From NCBI GenBank assembly GCA_012727625.1, contig JAAYGP010000260.1, positions 1 through 5,170 of the forward strand: a DNA stretch of 5,170 nucleotides, read 5' to 3'. Shown one piece after another: positions 1 through 5,170 of this stretch. The DNA comes from Clostridiaceae bacterium (GTDB lineage Bacteria; Bacillota; Clostridia; DSM-8532). The notes below the pieces were generated by a model. It did no database searches and had not been told where the DNA came from. It saw only the letters and a list, made by a program, of their open reading frames with translations. The position numbers were made by a program, and so were the translations under genes. Position 1 is the first letter of the stretch. Every line of letters begins with the position of its first letter.

Positions 1-1111
1 CCGTCATTCTGAGTGAAAACACAAAGCCAAAAGCCACAGCCAGAATAACAAATATTACACCTGCCAGTATTGTGGTTTTGGTTATTTGTCTTGCACCTTC
101 CGAAATAGTGGAATATGGTACAGTTGTAATGACTGTCATTTCGGTGACCGGAGACTTTGTATATGCAACCAGAAGCTCCTGTCCGCTCTCGTTAACAGTG
201 AAAAGCCCTGTTTCACTCTGTTCAGAGCGTTGTTTCACTTCCTGTATAAACTGTTTTTGCAAAAGTGCCTCCTCAGCATCCTGGCCTTCAGTGGATAAAA
301 CCACACCTTCATTTGTCAGCAAATAAGTAGAATCATTCATTCCAAGTTTAATATTTGACAGAACACTGGATATTTTCTGATAACTTACATCGACAAACAC
401 AATCCCAATATTTTCACGGAATTTCAGGGACTTAATCATCCTTACCAGGGACAACCCGGCTCCTGCTCTGTTTGCGCTGAAAATGACCGTCGCGCCTTTA
501 GTATCTGACATACCCTCGCTGTAATCAATCCAGACGCCTCTCCCGCCTGCTTCATCCACTATTTTATACCATTCAGTTGCCTTAACTGCTTCGAAATCAG
601 GGGGCGAAACCATTTCCCCAAGAGCTTTCCCCTCATTGCTCAGAATTTTGGCAACTATTTCATTTGATGTGTTGTTTATGCTGTTCAATGCTTCATGTGC
701 GGCTTTCTGTAAATTTACCCAGTCCATGACCGGCATTTCATCCGATTTAGCGTCTAAAAACTCCTGTATATTTGTATTAGCTACTACCTGCATCGACATG
801 TCCTGAGCTTTCTGAAGAAATATGTCAAAATAGTCCGATGTTTGCTTTGTTGATGAAGTTATACTGTCCTGAGCGCTTTTTATCATACTTTTTGATGCAG
901 TATTTGCAGCAATAAACCCGATGGTTGAAACAGGAATTATAATCAATAAAAGAAATACCAATACCATTTGTGATAAAATGCTTTTTGAAGAAAATAAATC
1001 GGAAGCAACCGCCTTAAAGTTTAATGAGCTGCTGTTTTTAACGCTTTTTACCTTGTTACCGGAATGCATTTTCTTTATGCTGTCCCCAATTCCCGTAAAA
1101 AGCTTTTTCAT
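1..1111 (-). CDS. Methyl-accepting chemotaxis protein, N-terminal part (Cache-type sensor), runs off left edge
   Basis: I translated the reverse strand from ATG at 1111-1109; the frame stays open for 370 codons to base 1, so the gene continues outside the window. Seen: a basic cytoplasmic N-terminus of about 46 residues, TM1 at about 48-70, a polar extracellular segment at about 75-335, and TM2 at about 347-366. The extracellular part reads like a double-Cache (dCache_1) sensor: a WYKIVDEAG...GVWIDYSEG block near 181-200, then IGIVFVDVSYQKISSVL near 235-251, a STYLLTNEGVVLST block near 261-274, and a membrane-proximal VITTVPYSTI. Such domains bind small ligands outside the cell and signal to HAMP and methyl-accepting coiled-coil domains, which would lie beyond the left edge. 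A Cache-type histidine kinase is the main alternative, but the sigma-D promoter favours a chemoreceptor. The start is supported by GGGGTG 6 bases before the ATG. The ligand cannot be predicted. Confidence 0.82.
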   Translation of the reverse strand, partial: MKKLFTGIGDSIKKMHSGNKVKSVKNSSSLNFKAVASDLFSSKSILSQMVLVFLLLIIIPVSTIGFIAANTASKSMIKSAQDSITSSTKQTSDYFDIFLQKAQDMSMQVVANTNIQEFLDAKSDEMPVMDWVNLQKAAHEALNSINNTSNEIVAKILSNEGKALGEMVSPPDFEAVKATEWYKIVDEAGGRGVWIDYSEGMSDTKGATVIFSANRAGAGLSLVRMIKSLKFRENIGIVFVDVSYQKISSVLSNIKLGMNDSTYLLTNEGVVLSTEGQDAEEALLQKQFIQEVKQRSEQSETGLFTVNESGQELLVAYTKSPVTEMTVITTVPYSTISEGARQITKTTILAGVIFVILAVAFGFVFSLRMT

Positions 1112-1156
1112 TATGATCACCCCATGCGATTTAATAAAAAGATATAATCTGTTTAT

Positions 1157-1183
1157 ATATCGGCAATATAACAGAACTTTTTA
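1157..1183 (-). promoter_or_regulatory. Sigma-D (FliA/SigD-type) motility promoter of the chemoreceptor gene
   Basis: On the minus strand a TAAA box (1183-1180) is separated by exactly 15 bases from GCCGATAT (1164-1157). This matches the established sigma-D/sigma-28 consensus TAAA-N15-GCCGATAT at every position. Transcription would begin around 1150, leaving a leader of about 40 bases that carries the GGGGTG ribosome binding site at 1123-1118 before the ATG at 1111. It places the chemoreceptor in the flagellar/chemotaxis regulon. Confidence 0.85.
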
Positions 1184-1443
1184 TGAATTATCCGCAGTAT
1201 TTTAGTAAAATTACTGTTTACCTTTATAAAACATGAAAAATATAAGCGTTAAGAACCGTTAAGGCTAAGCTTCATTCCACCAAAGTTTCCTTCTATTGCA
1301 CAATATCATTTAACAGAACCTGTGAACAGTAACAAAGAAGTCTCATGTTATGAGTATATAAAACCGGGAGTTACTCTTAAGAAACAGTTTCAGCAAATGT
1401 GACAAACAAAATAATAAAACCCCATGTACATTTGTACATATTC
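1184..1443. other. Divergent intergenic stretch without a supported gene
   Basis: This AT-rich region lies between the chemoreceptor promoter and the PTS promoter. No open frame of useful length with a ribosome binding site was found on either strand. It holds several short symmetric elements: two CGTTAAG direct repeats exactly 10 bases apart (1247-1253 and 1257-1263), CTCAT-gtt-ATGAG at 1342-1354, and GAAAC-a-GTTTC at 1381-1391. Any of these could be a regulator site, but each is short enough to occur by chance. A PTS IIA gene would be expected here; no recognisable IIA N-terminus or phosphorylatable-histidine region was seen. Confidence 0.6.
1424..1439. promoter_or_regulatory. 16-bp palindrome, candidate operator of the PTS operon
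   Basis: ATGTACATTTGTACAT is two 7-base arms in perfect inverted symmetry around a TT centre. It ends 4 bases before the TATAAT box at 1444-1449, so it covers the spacer and -35 region of the proposed PTS promoter. A dimeric regulator bound there could block or remodel the promoter. The regulator family cannot be assigned from the site, and no regulator gene lies in the window. Confidence 0.45.
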
Positions 1444-1449
1444 TATAAT
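1444..1449 (+). promoter_or_regulatory. Candidate -10 box of the PTS operon promoter
   Basis: There is a perfect TATAAT 110 bases before the IIB start codon. No good -35 hexamer is found 16-19 bases upstream; the bases there read CCCATG or nearby. If the promoter is real it is probably weak or activator-dependent. Transcription would start around 1456, giving a leader of about 100 bases. No sigma-54 -24/-12 element, which drives some mannose-family PTS operons through LevR-type activators, was seen. Confidence 0.4.
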
Positions 1450-1454
1450 TTTTA

Positions 1455-1559
1455 ATGTCCAGGGAAACATCAGGTGCCGCTGAATTATGTGAAGACATCC
1501 TTAGCAGAGCCAAAGACACAATAATAAATGTCAATAAATATTTTGGGGTGAATATCTGA
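1455..1559 (+). pseudogene. Possible remnant of the C-terminal end of a mannose-family PTS IIA gene
   Basis: This 34-codon frame begins MSRETSGAAELCEDILSRAK and ends NKYFGVNI. Preceded in frame by Leu, it reads LMSRE...EL...I..AKDTI, resembling the last helix region of mannose-type EIIA domains (from memory, E. coli ManX has LMARDDDPSFDEL...). An in-frame TAA at 1446-1448 closes it upstream. No NLPML-type motif and no N-terminal half with the phosphorylatable histidine is found before it. Its TGA (1557-1559) overlaps the IIB start ATG as TGATG, as expected if a IIA cistron was once translationally coupled to IIB. There is no ribosome binding site, and its ATG sits at the predicted transcription start, so normal translation is unlikely. 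A chance open frame remains possible. Confidence 0.42.
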
Positions 1560-2035
1560 TGAAGAATATTGTTTTGGCCAGAATTGACGACCGCCTCGTC
1601 CATGGCCAGGTGGTAACCGCATGGGTGAAACAAACCAACGGCAACAGGATTGTTATTGCTGATGATCCTTTGACTAAAGATACCTTTATGCAGAGACTTT
1701 TGAAAGCAGCTGCACCACCGGGTATTACCGTGGATATTCTGACCACCGCCGATGCCATTAATTTTCTTAAGGAAGACCCTGCCCCGGGAGAAAATATTAT
1801 CCTGCTGGTAAAGGTGCCTGAAGTTATTGAGGCAATTATTGACGGTGGTGTGAAATTGACCAGGGTTATTCTTGGTGGAATGGGAGCAAAAGAAGGGAGG
1901 AAAAGATTTAACAGAAACGTCTCTGCCAGCCCGGAGGAAGTGGAAAGCTTTAAACGCATCATGGGAAAAGGTATCACTATGCATTACCAGCTGGTTCCCA
2001 GTGATAAGGCTGAGGATGTTAAAAAATTCATATAG
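1559..2035 (+). CDS. PTS system mannose/fructose/sorbose-family IIB subunit
   Basis: A 158-residue cytoplasmic phosphocarrier, the usual length for a stand-alone IIB of this family. It takes a phosphate from IIA on a histidine and passes it to the sugar moved by IIC/IID. Seen: the N-terminal signature IDDRLVHGQVVTAW at residues 9-22, in which His15 is the expected phosphorylated residue; the GGMGAKEGRKRFNRNV segment at 106-121; and the typical C-terminal pattern of a long acidic helix (SPEEVESFKRI) followed by GITMHYQLVPSDKAEDV. The start is supported by GGGGTG at 1545-1550, 8 bases upstream. It is the first intact gene of the operon, with IIC starting 16 bases after its stop. Sugar specificity cannot be read from the sequence. 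No IIA domain is fused to it. Confidence 0.95.
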   Translation: MKNIVLARIDDRLVHGQVVTAWVKQTNGNRIVIADDPLTKDTFMQRLLKAAAPPGITVDILTTADAINFLKEDPAPGENIILLVKVPEVIEAIIDGGVKLTRVILGGMGAKEGRKRFNRNVSASPEEVESFKRIMGKGITMHYQLVPSDKAEDVKKFI

Positions 2036-2051
2036 GTAGGGGAGGTTAGAT

Positions 2052-2813
2052 ATGAGTGTATTTCAAGCAATTTTAATCGGTCTTTGCTATTATCTCGCAA
2101 ACAGCCCGTGGCCATTCGGCGGTTTAGGGAACTATGCCATATTATACAGGCCTATGGTAAGCGGGCTCGTTGTTGGACTGATCCTTGGCGATCCGGTAAC
2201 GGGTACGATAATCGGTGCCACTATTAACCTGATGTATATAGGTATTATAAGTGCAGGCGGTTCTATGCCAAGTGACATGTCATTAGCAGGGATATTGGGA
2301 ACAGCGCTTGCCATATCCGGCGGCATGCAAACCGAGGCCGCCCTGGCAATAGCGGTTCCATTGGGACTTCTCGGAACTATTGTGTGGGTTGGTCGTTTAA
2401 CATTGGACACAGCGTTTGTGCCTTTGGCAGAAAAATACGCTGATGAAGGTAAACCTGAGAAAGTTTGGATCGTTAACATTCTCTTGCCCCAGCTTCTTCT
2501 GTTTGCTATGACATTCATACCATGCTTCCTGGCGGCTTATTTTGGCGGGCAGTATATTCAGGGCGCAATTGATGCGTTAGGCGGAAACGTGCTTCGAATA
2601 CTTGGTATTATCGGAGGAATGTTACCTGCTGTGGGTATTGGCATGATACTGCTTTCCATATTTAAAGGCGAAGCAAGGATATTCTTCTTCCTTGGATTTT
2701 TACTCGCCGCATACTTCGGAGTGCCAATTCTTCCTTTAAGTCTTATTTCACTTTGCATAACAATAATTTATATGCAATTGAAAGGAAACGTAGGAGGTGC
2801 GCAAAATGGCTGA
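2052..2813 (+). CDS. PTS system mannose/fructose/sorbose-family IIC subunit (membrane permease)
   Basis: A 253-residue, strongly hydrophobic protein with several membrane segments, roughly at 34-66, 77-114, 141-165, 181-205 and 209-242. With IID it forms the sugar channel of a mannose-superfamily PTS. Family features seen: an aromatic/small N-terminal stretch (ANSPWPFGGLGNY at 16-28), RPMVSGLVVGLILGDPVTG at 33-51, the GATINLMYIGI segment at 55-65, and a polar loop AGGSMPSDMSLAG at 68-80. The ribosome binding site is strong (AGGGGAGGT at 2038-2046), 5 bases before the ATG. Its last 8 bases overlap the start of IID, so the two are probably translationally coupled and made in equal amounts. Substrate unknown; the family covers hexoses, amino sugars, sorbose and glucosaminate. 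Confidence 0.94.
   Translation: MSVFQAILIGLCYYLANSPWPFGGLGNYAILYRPMVSGLVVGLILGDPVTGTIIGATINLMYIGIISAGGSMPSDMSLAGILGTALAISGGMQTEAALAIAVPLGLLGTIVWVGRLTLDTAFVPLAEKYADEGKPEKVWIVNILLPQLLLFAMTFIPCFLAAYFGGQYIQGAIDALGGNVLRILGIIGGMLPAVGIGMILLSIFKGEARIFFFLGFLLAAYFGVPILPLSLISLCITIIYMQLKGNVGGAQNG
2792..2799 (+). promoter_or_regulatory. Ribosome binding site that fixes the IID start
   Basis: AGGAGGTG is a near-perfect Shine-Dalgarno sequence inside the end of the IIC gene. It lies 6 bases before the ATG at 2806. A longer reading frame using GTG at 2797 would begin inside this site itself, so ATG 2806 is the supported start of IID. Confidence 0.85.
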
Positions 2814-3660
2814 TATTATGGAAAGAAATGTTACGGGTCAGAAAAGCGGCCCCTCGTTGACCAAAAAGGATTTAATTACCGCATGGCTTAACTGGATGTA
2901 TTATTTCCAATCATGTTACAACTATGAGCGTATGCAGGGCATTGGTTTTCTTCATGCCATGTCATCGGTAATTAAAAGACTTTACAAGGATGATCCGGAA
3001 GAAAGAAAAAGAGCAATGAAGCGTCATCTCAAATTCATAAACACGGAAAATGCTTTCGGCTCACCTATTGTGGGACTGGTCGCGGCAATGGAAGAGCAGA
3101 AAGCCAACGGCGCCGATTTTGATGATGATGCGTTTACCTCAATTAAGGCAGGACTTATGGGACCTCTTGCAGGTGTTGGCGATCCTTTGTGGCAGGGTGT
3201 TGTGATACCACTTCTGATTGTATTCTTTATTGGGTTGGCAATTGAAGGAAGTGTAGTTGCACCTGTAATTTATTCGATTGTCTTTTATGCGATTTATTAT
3301 GGTGTCGGTTACTGGCTTTTCAATCTTGGTTATAATAAAGGCAGCGAGAAAATTCTTGAGTTTATGGAAAGCGGAACCATCAAAAGAATGATCATGGGAG
3401 CAGGGATAATGGGCAATGCAGTTATCGGGGGCCTGGTAGCCAACTATGTATCCCTTAGAACTGTTGTCCAGATTGAACAGGCTGAGGATAAAGTATTTGT
3501 TTTGCAAACCGAACTGTTTGATAAGATTATGCCGGGTATATTACCACTGGCGTTGACATTGGGATGTTATTGGTTGCTTAAAAAAGGTGTTTCCTCGGTG
3601 ACAGTTATTCTTATTATTGCTGTGGTGGGCGTTATCGGAGGATTAATAGGTATCCTGTAA
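2806..3660 (+). CDS. PTS system mannose/fructose/sorbose-family IID subunit
   Basis: A 284-residue membrane subunit found only in mannose-superfamily PTS systems, where it partners IIC in the translocation channel. Seen: a cytoplasmic N-terminal half with the family blocks NYERMQGIGFLHAM at 39-52 and HLKFINTENAFGSPIVG at 74-90; the hallmark KAGLMGPLAGVGDPLWQG at 114-131; then hydrophobic segments at about 132-146, 150-173, 196-214 and 244-258, plus a final one at 264-284 ending close to the C-terminus. Length and motif order are normal, with no sign of truncation. The start at ATG 2806 overlaps the IIC stop and follows AGGAGG. It is the last gene of the IIB-IIC-IID operon, and a stem-loop terminator begins about 25 bases after its stop. 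Confidence 0.94.
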   Translation: MADIMERNVTGQKSGPSLTKKDLITAWLNWMYYFQSCYNYERMQGIGFLHAMSSVIKRLYKDDPEERKRAMKRHLKFINTENAFGSPIVGLVAAMEEQKANGADFDDDAFTSIKAGLMGPLAGVGDPLWQGVVIPLLIVFFIGLAIEGSVVAPVIYSIVFYAIYYGVGYWLFNLGYNKGSEKILEFMESGTIKRMIMGAGIMGNAVIGGLVANYVSLRTVVQIEQAEDKVFVLQTELFDKIMPGILPLALTLGCYWLLKKGVSSVTVILIIAVVGVIGGLIGIL

Positions 3661-3672
3661 AAATCTTTTTAA

Positions 3673-3694
3673 CGCCAAGTTAAAAAACGTGGCG
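3673..3694 (+). promoter_or_regulatory. Upstream hairpin that competes with the terminator stem
   Basis: CGCCA-a-GTT at 3673-3681 can pair with AAC-g-TGGCG at 3686-3694 across an AAAA loop: 8 pairs and one mismatch. The right arm of this hairpin is the same stretch that forms the left arm of the downstream terminator. The two structures are therefore mutually exclusive, as in attenuators. Whether this is used to control read-through into the dehydrogenase gene is inference. Confidence 0.4.
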
Positions 3695-3732
3695 CCGATA
3701 ATACCGACGCCACGTTATTTATTCATTCTTTT
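3686..3732 (+). terminator. Rho-independent terminator after the PTS operon
   Basis: AACGTGGCG at 3686-3694 pairs perfectly with CGCCACGTT at 3708-3716 over a 13-base loop. A T-rich tail follows (ATTTATTCATTCTTTT). The stem is strong, but the T-run is interrupted, so termination may be partial. It lies between the IID stop and the dehydrogenase gene and separates the two transcription units at least in part. Confidence 0.75.
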
Positions 3733-3760
3733 AAATACGATTTCTTAAAATGCGTATAAG
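3731..3760 (+). promoter_or_regulatory. Weak candidate promoter for the dehydrogenase gene
   Basis: TTAAAT (3731-3736) and TATAAG (3755-3760) are spaced by 18 bases. The -10 match is good but the -35 match is poor, and the region is AT-rich, so chance is likely. It is the best sigma-A-like pair seen between the PTS terminator and the dehydrogenase. Confidence 0.2.
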
Positions 3761-3780
3761 AACGAAGCTTTAAAGTTCCT

Positions 3781-3807
3781 GCCCTGTAAGCCAGGTGGCT
3801 TGGGGGC
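3781..3807 (+). promoter_or_regulatory. GC-rich hairpin/palindrome in the dehydrogenase leader
   Basis: AAGCCAggTGGCTT at 3788-3801 is a perfect 6-base inverted repeat with a 2-base centre. It is flanked by GCCC (3781-3784) and GGGC (3804-3807), which can extend the stem. It stands out from the AT-rich surroundings and lies about 43 bases before the ATG. No T-run follows, so it is not a terminator. It could be a DNA operator or an RNA leader structure; I could not match it to a known riboswitch class. Confidence 0.4.
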
Positions 3808-3849
3808 GTTGGATAAATTTATTTCATACAGAATTGCGAGGTACTTGAT

Positions 3850-4896
3850 ATGTGCGATAAAATGAAAGCAGTTGCGGTAACAAGTGAAAAGAAAATTGAG
3901 ATTATTGAAATCAACAAGCCTGCGATAAAACCAAACCAGGTTCTTGTTAAAATAAAAGCATGCGCCTTGTGCACATATGAACAAAGAGTTTATACCGGTG
4001 TAAAAAAATTTCCGCTTCCTTTTATAGGCGGTCATGAAATTGCCGGTGAAATTGTTCAGGCGGGCAGCAATGTTGACGTTTCCATTTATAAGCCGGGAAC
4101 CAGAGTAGCTGCCAGAATATTGTACAAGTGCGGTGTTTGTTATTATTGCCATCGCGGAAAGGAAAATTTATGCGTGGACATTAACAAACAGCTGATTAAC
4201 GAACCTGGTATATATGGAATTGGCGGTTTAGGCCAGTATGTTGCTTTGGATACAACACAAATATGGATATTGCCTGAGGATATTTCCTTTGAAAAAGCAG
4301 CATTAACAGAGCCTCTTGCCTGCATAGTGAACAGCGTGTGGCAGGGAAATCCCCAGCTGGGTGATGATGTCGTTATAATAGGCGGCGGAATCATGGGCAT
4401 GCTTCACCTTTTATGCTTAAAACTTCAGGGCACAAGGATCATAATGAGTGAACCTGATGAAAAGCGCAGAAATCTCGCCCTGGAATTAGGGTGTGACTAT
4501 GTAATTGATCCTTTTAAAACCGATCCTGTAAAAGAGGTTAAAGAATTAACTGACGGCAGGGGTGCAGATGTTGTATTTAACACAACGTCTATTTCGTCCG
4601 TTGCAGAGCAGGCTGTTCAAATGACGGGATATTTGGGCCGCTGTGTCATGTACAGTTCACAGTATCCTGATGTGCCGATAAAAATAAGCACTAATTGGCT
4701 CCACAATTCAGAGGCGGTTATAACAGGAGCGGTAAGCCCCAGTATCAGATCCTTTGATGCAGCGGTTAACCTGCTTTCAAAAAACATAATAAACCCTGAG
4801 AAGCTAATTTCCGCAGTATTTGATTATACGGAAGCAGCTCAGGCTTTTGAGGCTGCCATAAGGCCGGATACATACCGGGTTATCATTAAATTCTGA
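3850..4896 (+). CDS. Zinc-dependent medium-chain alcohol/polyol dehydrogenase (MDR family)
   Basis: A 348-residue cytoplasmic NAD(P)-dependent oxidoreductase of normal family length. The N-terminal GroES-like domain carries the catalytic zinc ligands Cys41 and His62-Glu63 (in GGHEIAGEI), with a second acidic position at Glu154 in TEPLAC. The structural-zinc lobe is complete: C-x2-C-x2-C-x7-C at 94, 97, 100 and 108. The Rossmann domain shows GGGIMG at 178-183; the acidic Glu201 at the end of the second strand suggests NAD rather than NADP. The family includes sorbitol, galactitol-1-phosphate, threonine and sorbose-phosphate dehydrogenases; the substrate cannot be chosen from motifs. Placement between a sugar PTS and enzyme I suggests a sugar, polyol or their phosphates. 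ATG 3850 is preferred because GAGGT at 3838-3842 lies 7 bases upstream; ATG 3862 has no such site. Confidence 0.9.
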   Translation: MCDKMKAVAVTSEKKIEIIEINKPAIKPNQVLVKIKACALCTYEQRVYTGVKKFPLPFIGGHEIAGEIVQAGSNVDVSIYKPGTRVAARILYKCGVCYYCHRGKENLCVDINKQLINEPGIYGIGGLGQYVALDTTQIWILPEDISFEKAALTEPLACIVNSVWQGNPQLGDDVVIIGGGIMGMLHLLCLKLQGTRIIMSEPDEKRRNLALELGCDYVIDPFKTDPVKEVKELTDGRGADVVFNTTSISSVAEQAVQMTGYLGRCVMYSSQYPDVPIKISTNWLHNSEAVITGAVSPSIRSFDAAVNLLSKNIINPEKLISAVFDYTEAAQAFEAAIRPDTYRVIIKF

Positions 4897-4931
4897 TAAT
4901 TGGATATTAACCGGCAGGCTGCATGCAAAAC

Positions 4932-4955
4932 AACCGGAAGTAACGTTTACTGGTT
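4932..4955. promoter_or_regulatory. Imperfect inverted repeat upstream of enzyme I
   Basis: The 24-base stretch begins AACCGG and ends CTGGTT, with imperfect symmetry between the arms (two mismatches and two G-T pairs). A second AACCGG lies at 4909-4914 and a TGCATGCA palindrome at 4920-4927, all in the 86-base gap between the dehydrogenase and enzyme I. This could be an operator or a weak stem. No clear promoter was seen in the gap, so enzyme I may be co-transcribed with the dehydrogenase. Confidence 0.2.
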
Positions 4956-4982
4956 TATAAAAATTAGATTGTGAGGTTGCCT

Positions 4983-5170
4983 ATGAAACTTAAGGGAAAA
5001 GGTGTGTCACCGGGAATTGCTATTGGCCCTGTCAGGCTGTATGAAAAAAACATAATTGATATTCCGGAACATAAGGTTACTGATACGGACAAGGAAACAG
5101 AAAAGTTTCAGACAGCCCGGTCGATAGTATTATAGGATTTGAGTGAATTGTCTGATAAATTGCTTAAGGA
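4983..5170 (+). pseudogene. ptsI: PTS enzyme I (PEP-protein phosphotransferase), 5' end, interrupted by in-frame TAG; runs off right edge
   Basis: The frame opens with MKLKGKGVSPGIAIGPVRLY, the characteristic N-terminus of PTS enzyme I, which transfers phosphate from PEP to HPr. After 50 codons a TAG at 5133-5135 stops it. The same frame then continues DLSELSDKLLK to the window end. From memory, this whole stretch aligns without a gap to Bacillus-type enzyme I (..RFDEAIARSKEELEKIKEHALKE), with the TAG falling where Glu is found. GAG, AAG or CAG to TAG is a single-base change. The ribosome binding site TGAGGT at 4972-4977 ends 5 bases before the ATG and looks functional. The catalytic histidine and PEP-binding domain lie beyond the window. 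As read, the product is a useless 50-residue peptide; a sequencing error, nonsense suppression or a true pseudogene cannot be told apart here. Confidence 0.8.

Noticed and set aside
72..326. Plus-strand open frames of 84 and 70 codons
   Set aside because: They lie antisense to the well-supported chemoreceptor frame, are Cys/Ser-rich with no recognisable features, and are best explained as shadows.
921..1205. 94-codon plus-strand open frame
   Set aside because: It is antisense to the TM1 region of the chemoreceptor and its promoter; its hydrophobicity mirrors that coding sequence and no ribosome binding site was convincing.
1241..1254. Catabolite-response (cre)-like sequence TATAAGCGTTAAGA
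   Set aside because: The central CG and several positions fit, but the highly conserved outer G and C are both missing, and it is about 190 bases upstream of the PTS promoter.
1270..1450. Sigma-54 promoter expected for a Lev-type mannose PTS
   Set aside because: A TTGCA occurs near 1297, but there is no GG element at the required distance upstream.
1343..1984. 213-codon minus-strand open frame opposite IIB
   Set aside because: It overlaps the clearly coding IIB gene, has no family-like motifs, and is the antisense shadow of IIB extended into the intergenic region.
2797..2805. GTG start for IID at 2797
   Set aside because: The GTG lies within the AGGAGGTG Shine-Dalgarno site; ATG 2806 with 8 bases after AGGAGG is the proper start.
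1..5170. tRNA/rRNA genes, CRISPR array, insertion sequences
   Set aside because: Read for cloverleaf-like elements, regularly spaced repeats, terminal inverted repeats and transposase motifs; none was found.

Overview
The window looks like a low-to-moderate GC Gram-positive anaerobe of the Clostridia. The evidence is strong AGGAGG-type ribosome binding sites, short intergenic gaps, mannose-family PTS genes, a Cache-type chemoreceptor, and a textbook Bacillus/Clostridia-style sigma-D (motility sigma) promoter. No genus can be assigned from this sequence alone.

Layout. (1) Bases 1-1111, minus strand: the first 370 residues of a membrane chemoreceptor (methyl-accepting chemotaxis protein, MCP). 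It has TM1, an extracellular Cache-like sensor and TM2, and runs off the left edge. A perfect sigma-D promoter (TAAA-N15-GCCGATAT on the minus strand) lies just upstream. (2) Bases 1112-1558: a divergent intergenic region. It holds the chemoreceptor promoter, a 16-bp palindrome next to a TATAAT box facing right, and a 34-codon frame resembling the C-terminal tail of a mannose-family PTS IIA protein. (3) Bases 1559-3660, plus strand: a tight operon for IIB, IIC and IID of a mannose/fructose/sorbose-family PTS. It ends in a stem-loop terminator that has a competing hairpin. (4) Bases 3850-4896, plus strand: a complete zinc-dependent medium-chain dehydrogenase of the sorbitol/galactitol-phosphate/threonine dehydrogenase type, with a GC-rich hairpin in its leader. 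(5) Bases 4983-5170, plus strand: the start of PTS enzyme I, interrupted by an in-frame TAG after 50 codons. The frame continues with enzyme-I-like sequence to the right edge.

How it may work together (inference). Enzyme I would start phosphoryl transfer from PEP. IIA/IIB would pass the phosphate to a sugar or polyol brought in by IIC/IID. The dehydrogenase could oxidise or reduce the sugar (phosphate), and the adjacent chemoreceptor could direct swimming. Two parts of this chain look damaged or missing here: the IIA domain survives only as a possible tail, and enzyme I carries a premature stop. The locus may be decaying, may borrow IIA and EI from elsewhere, or may contain a recoded or erroneous codon. 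No mobile element, CRISPR array, tRNA or rRNA was seen.
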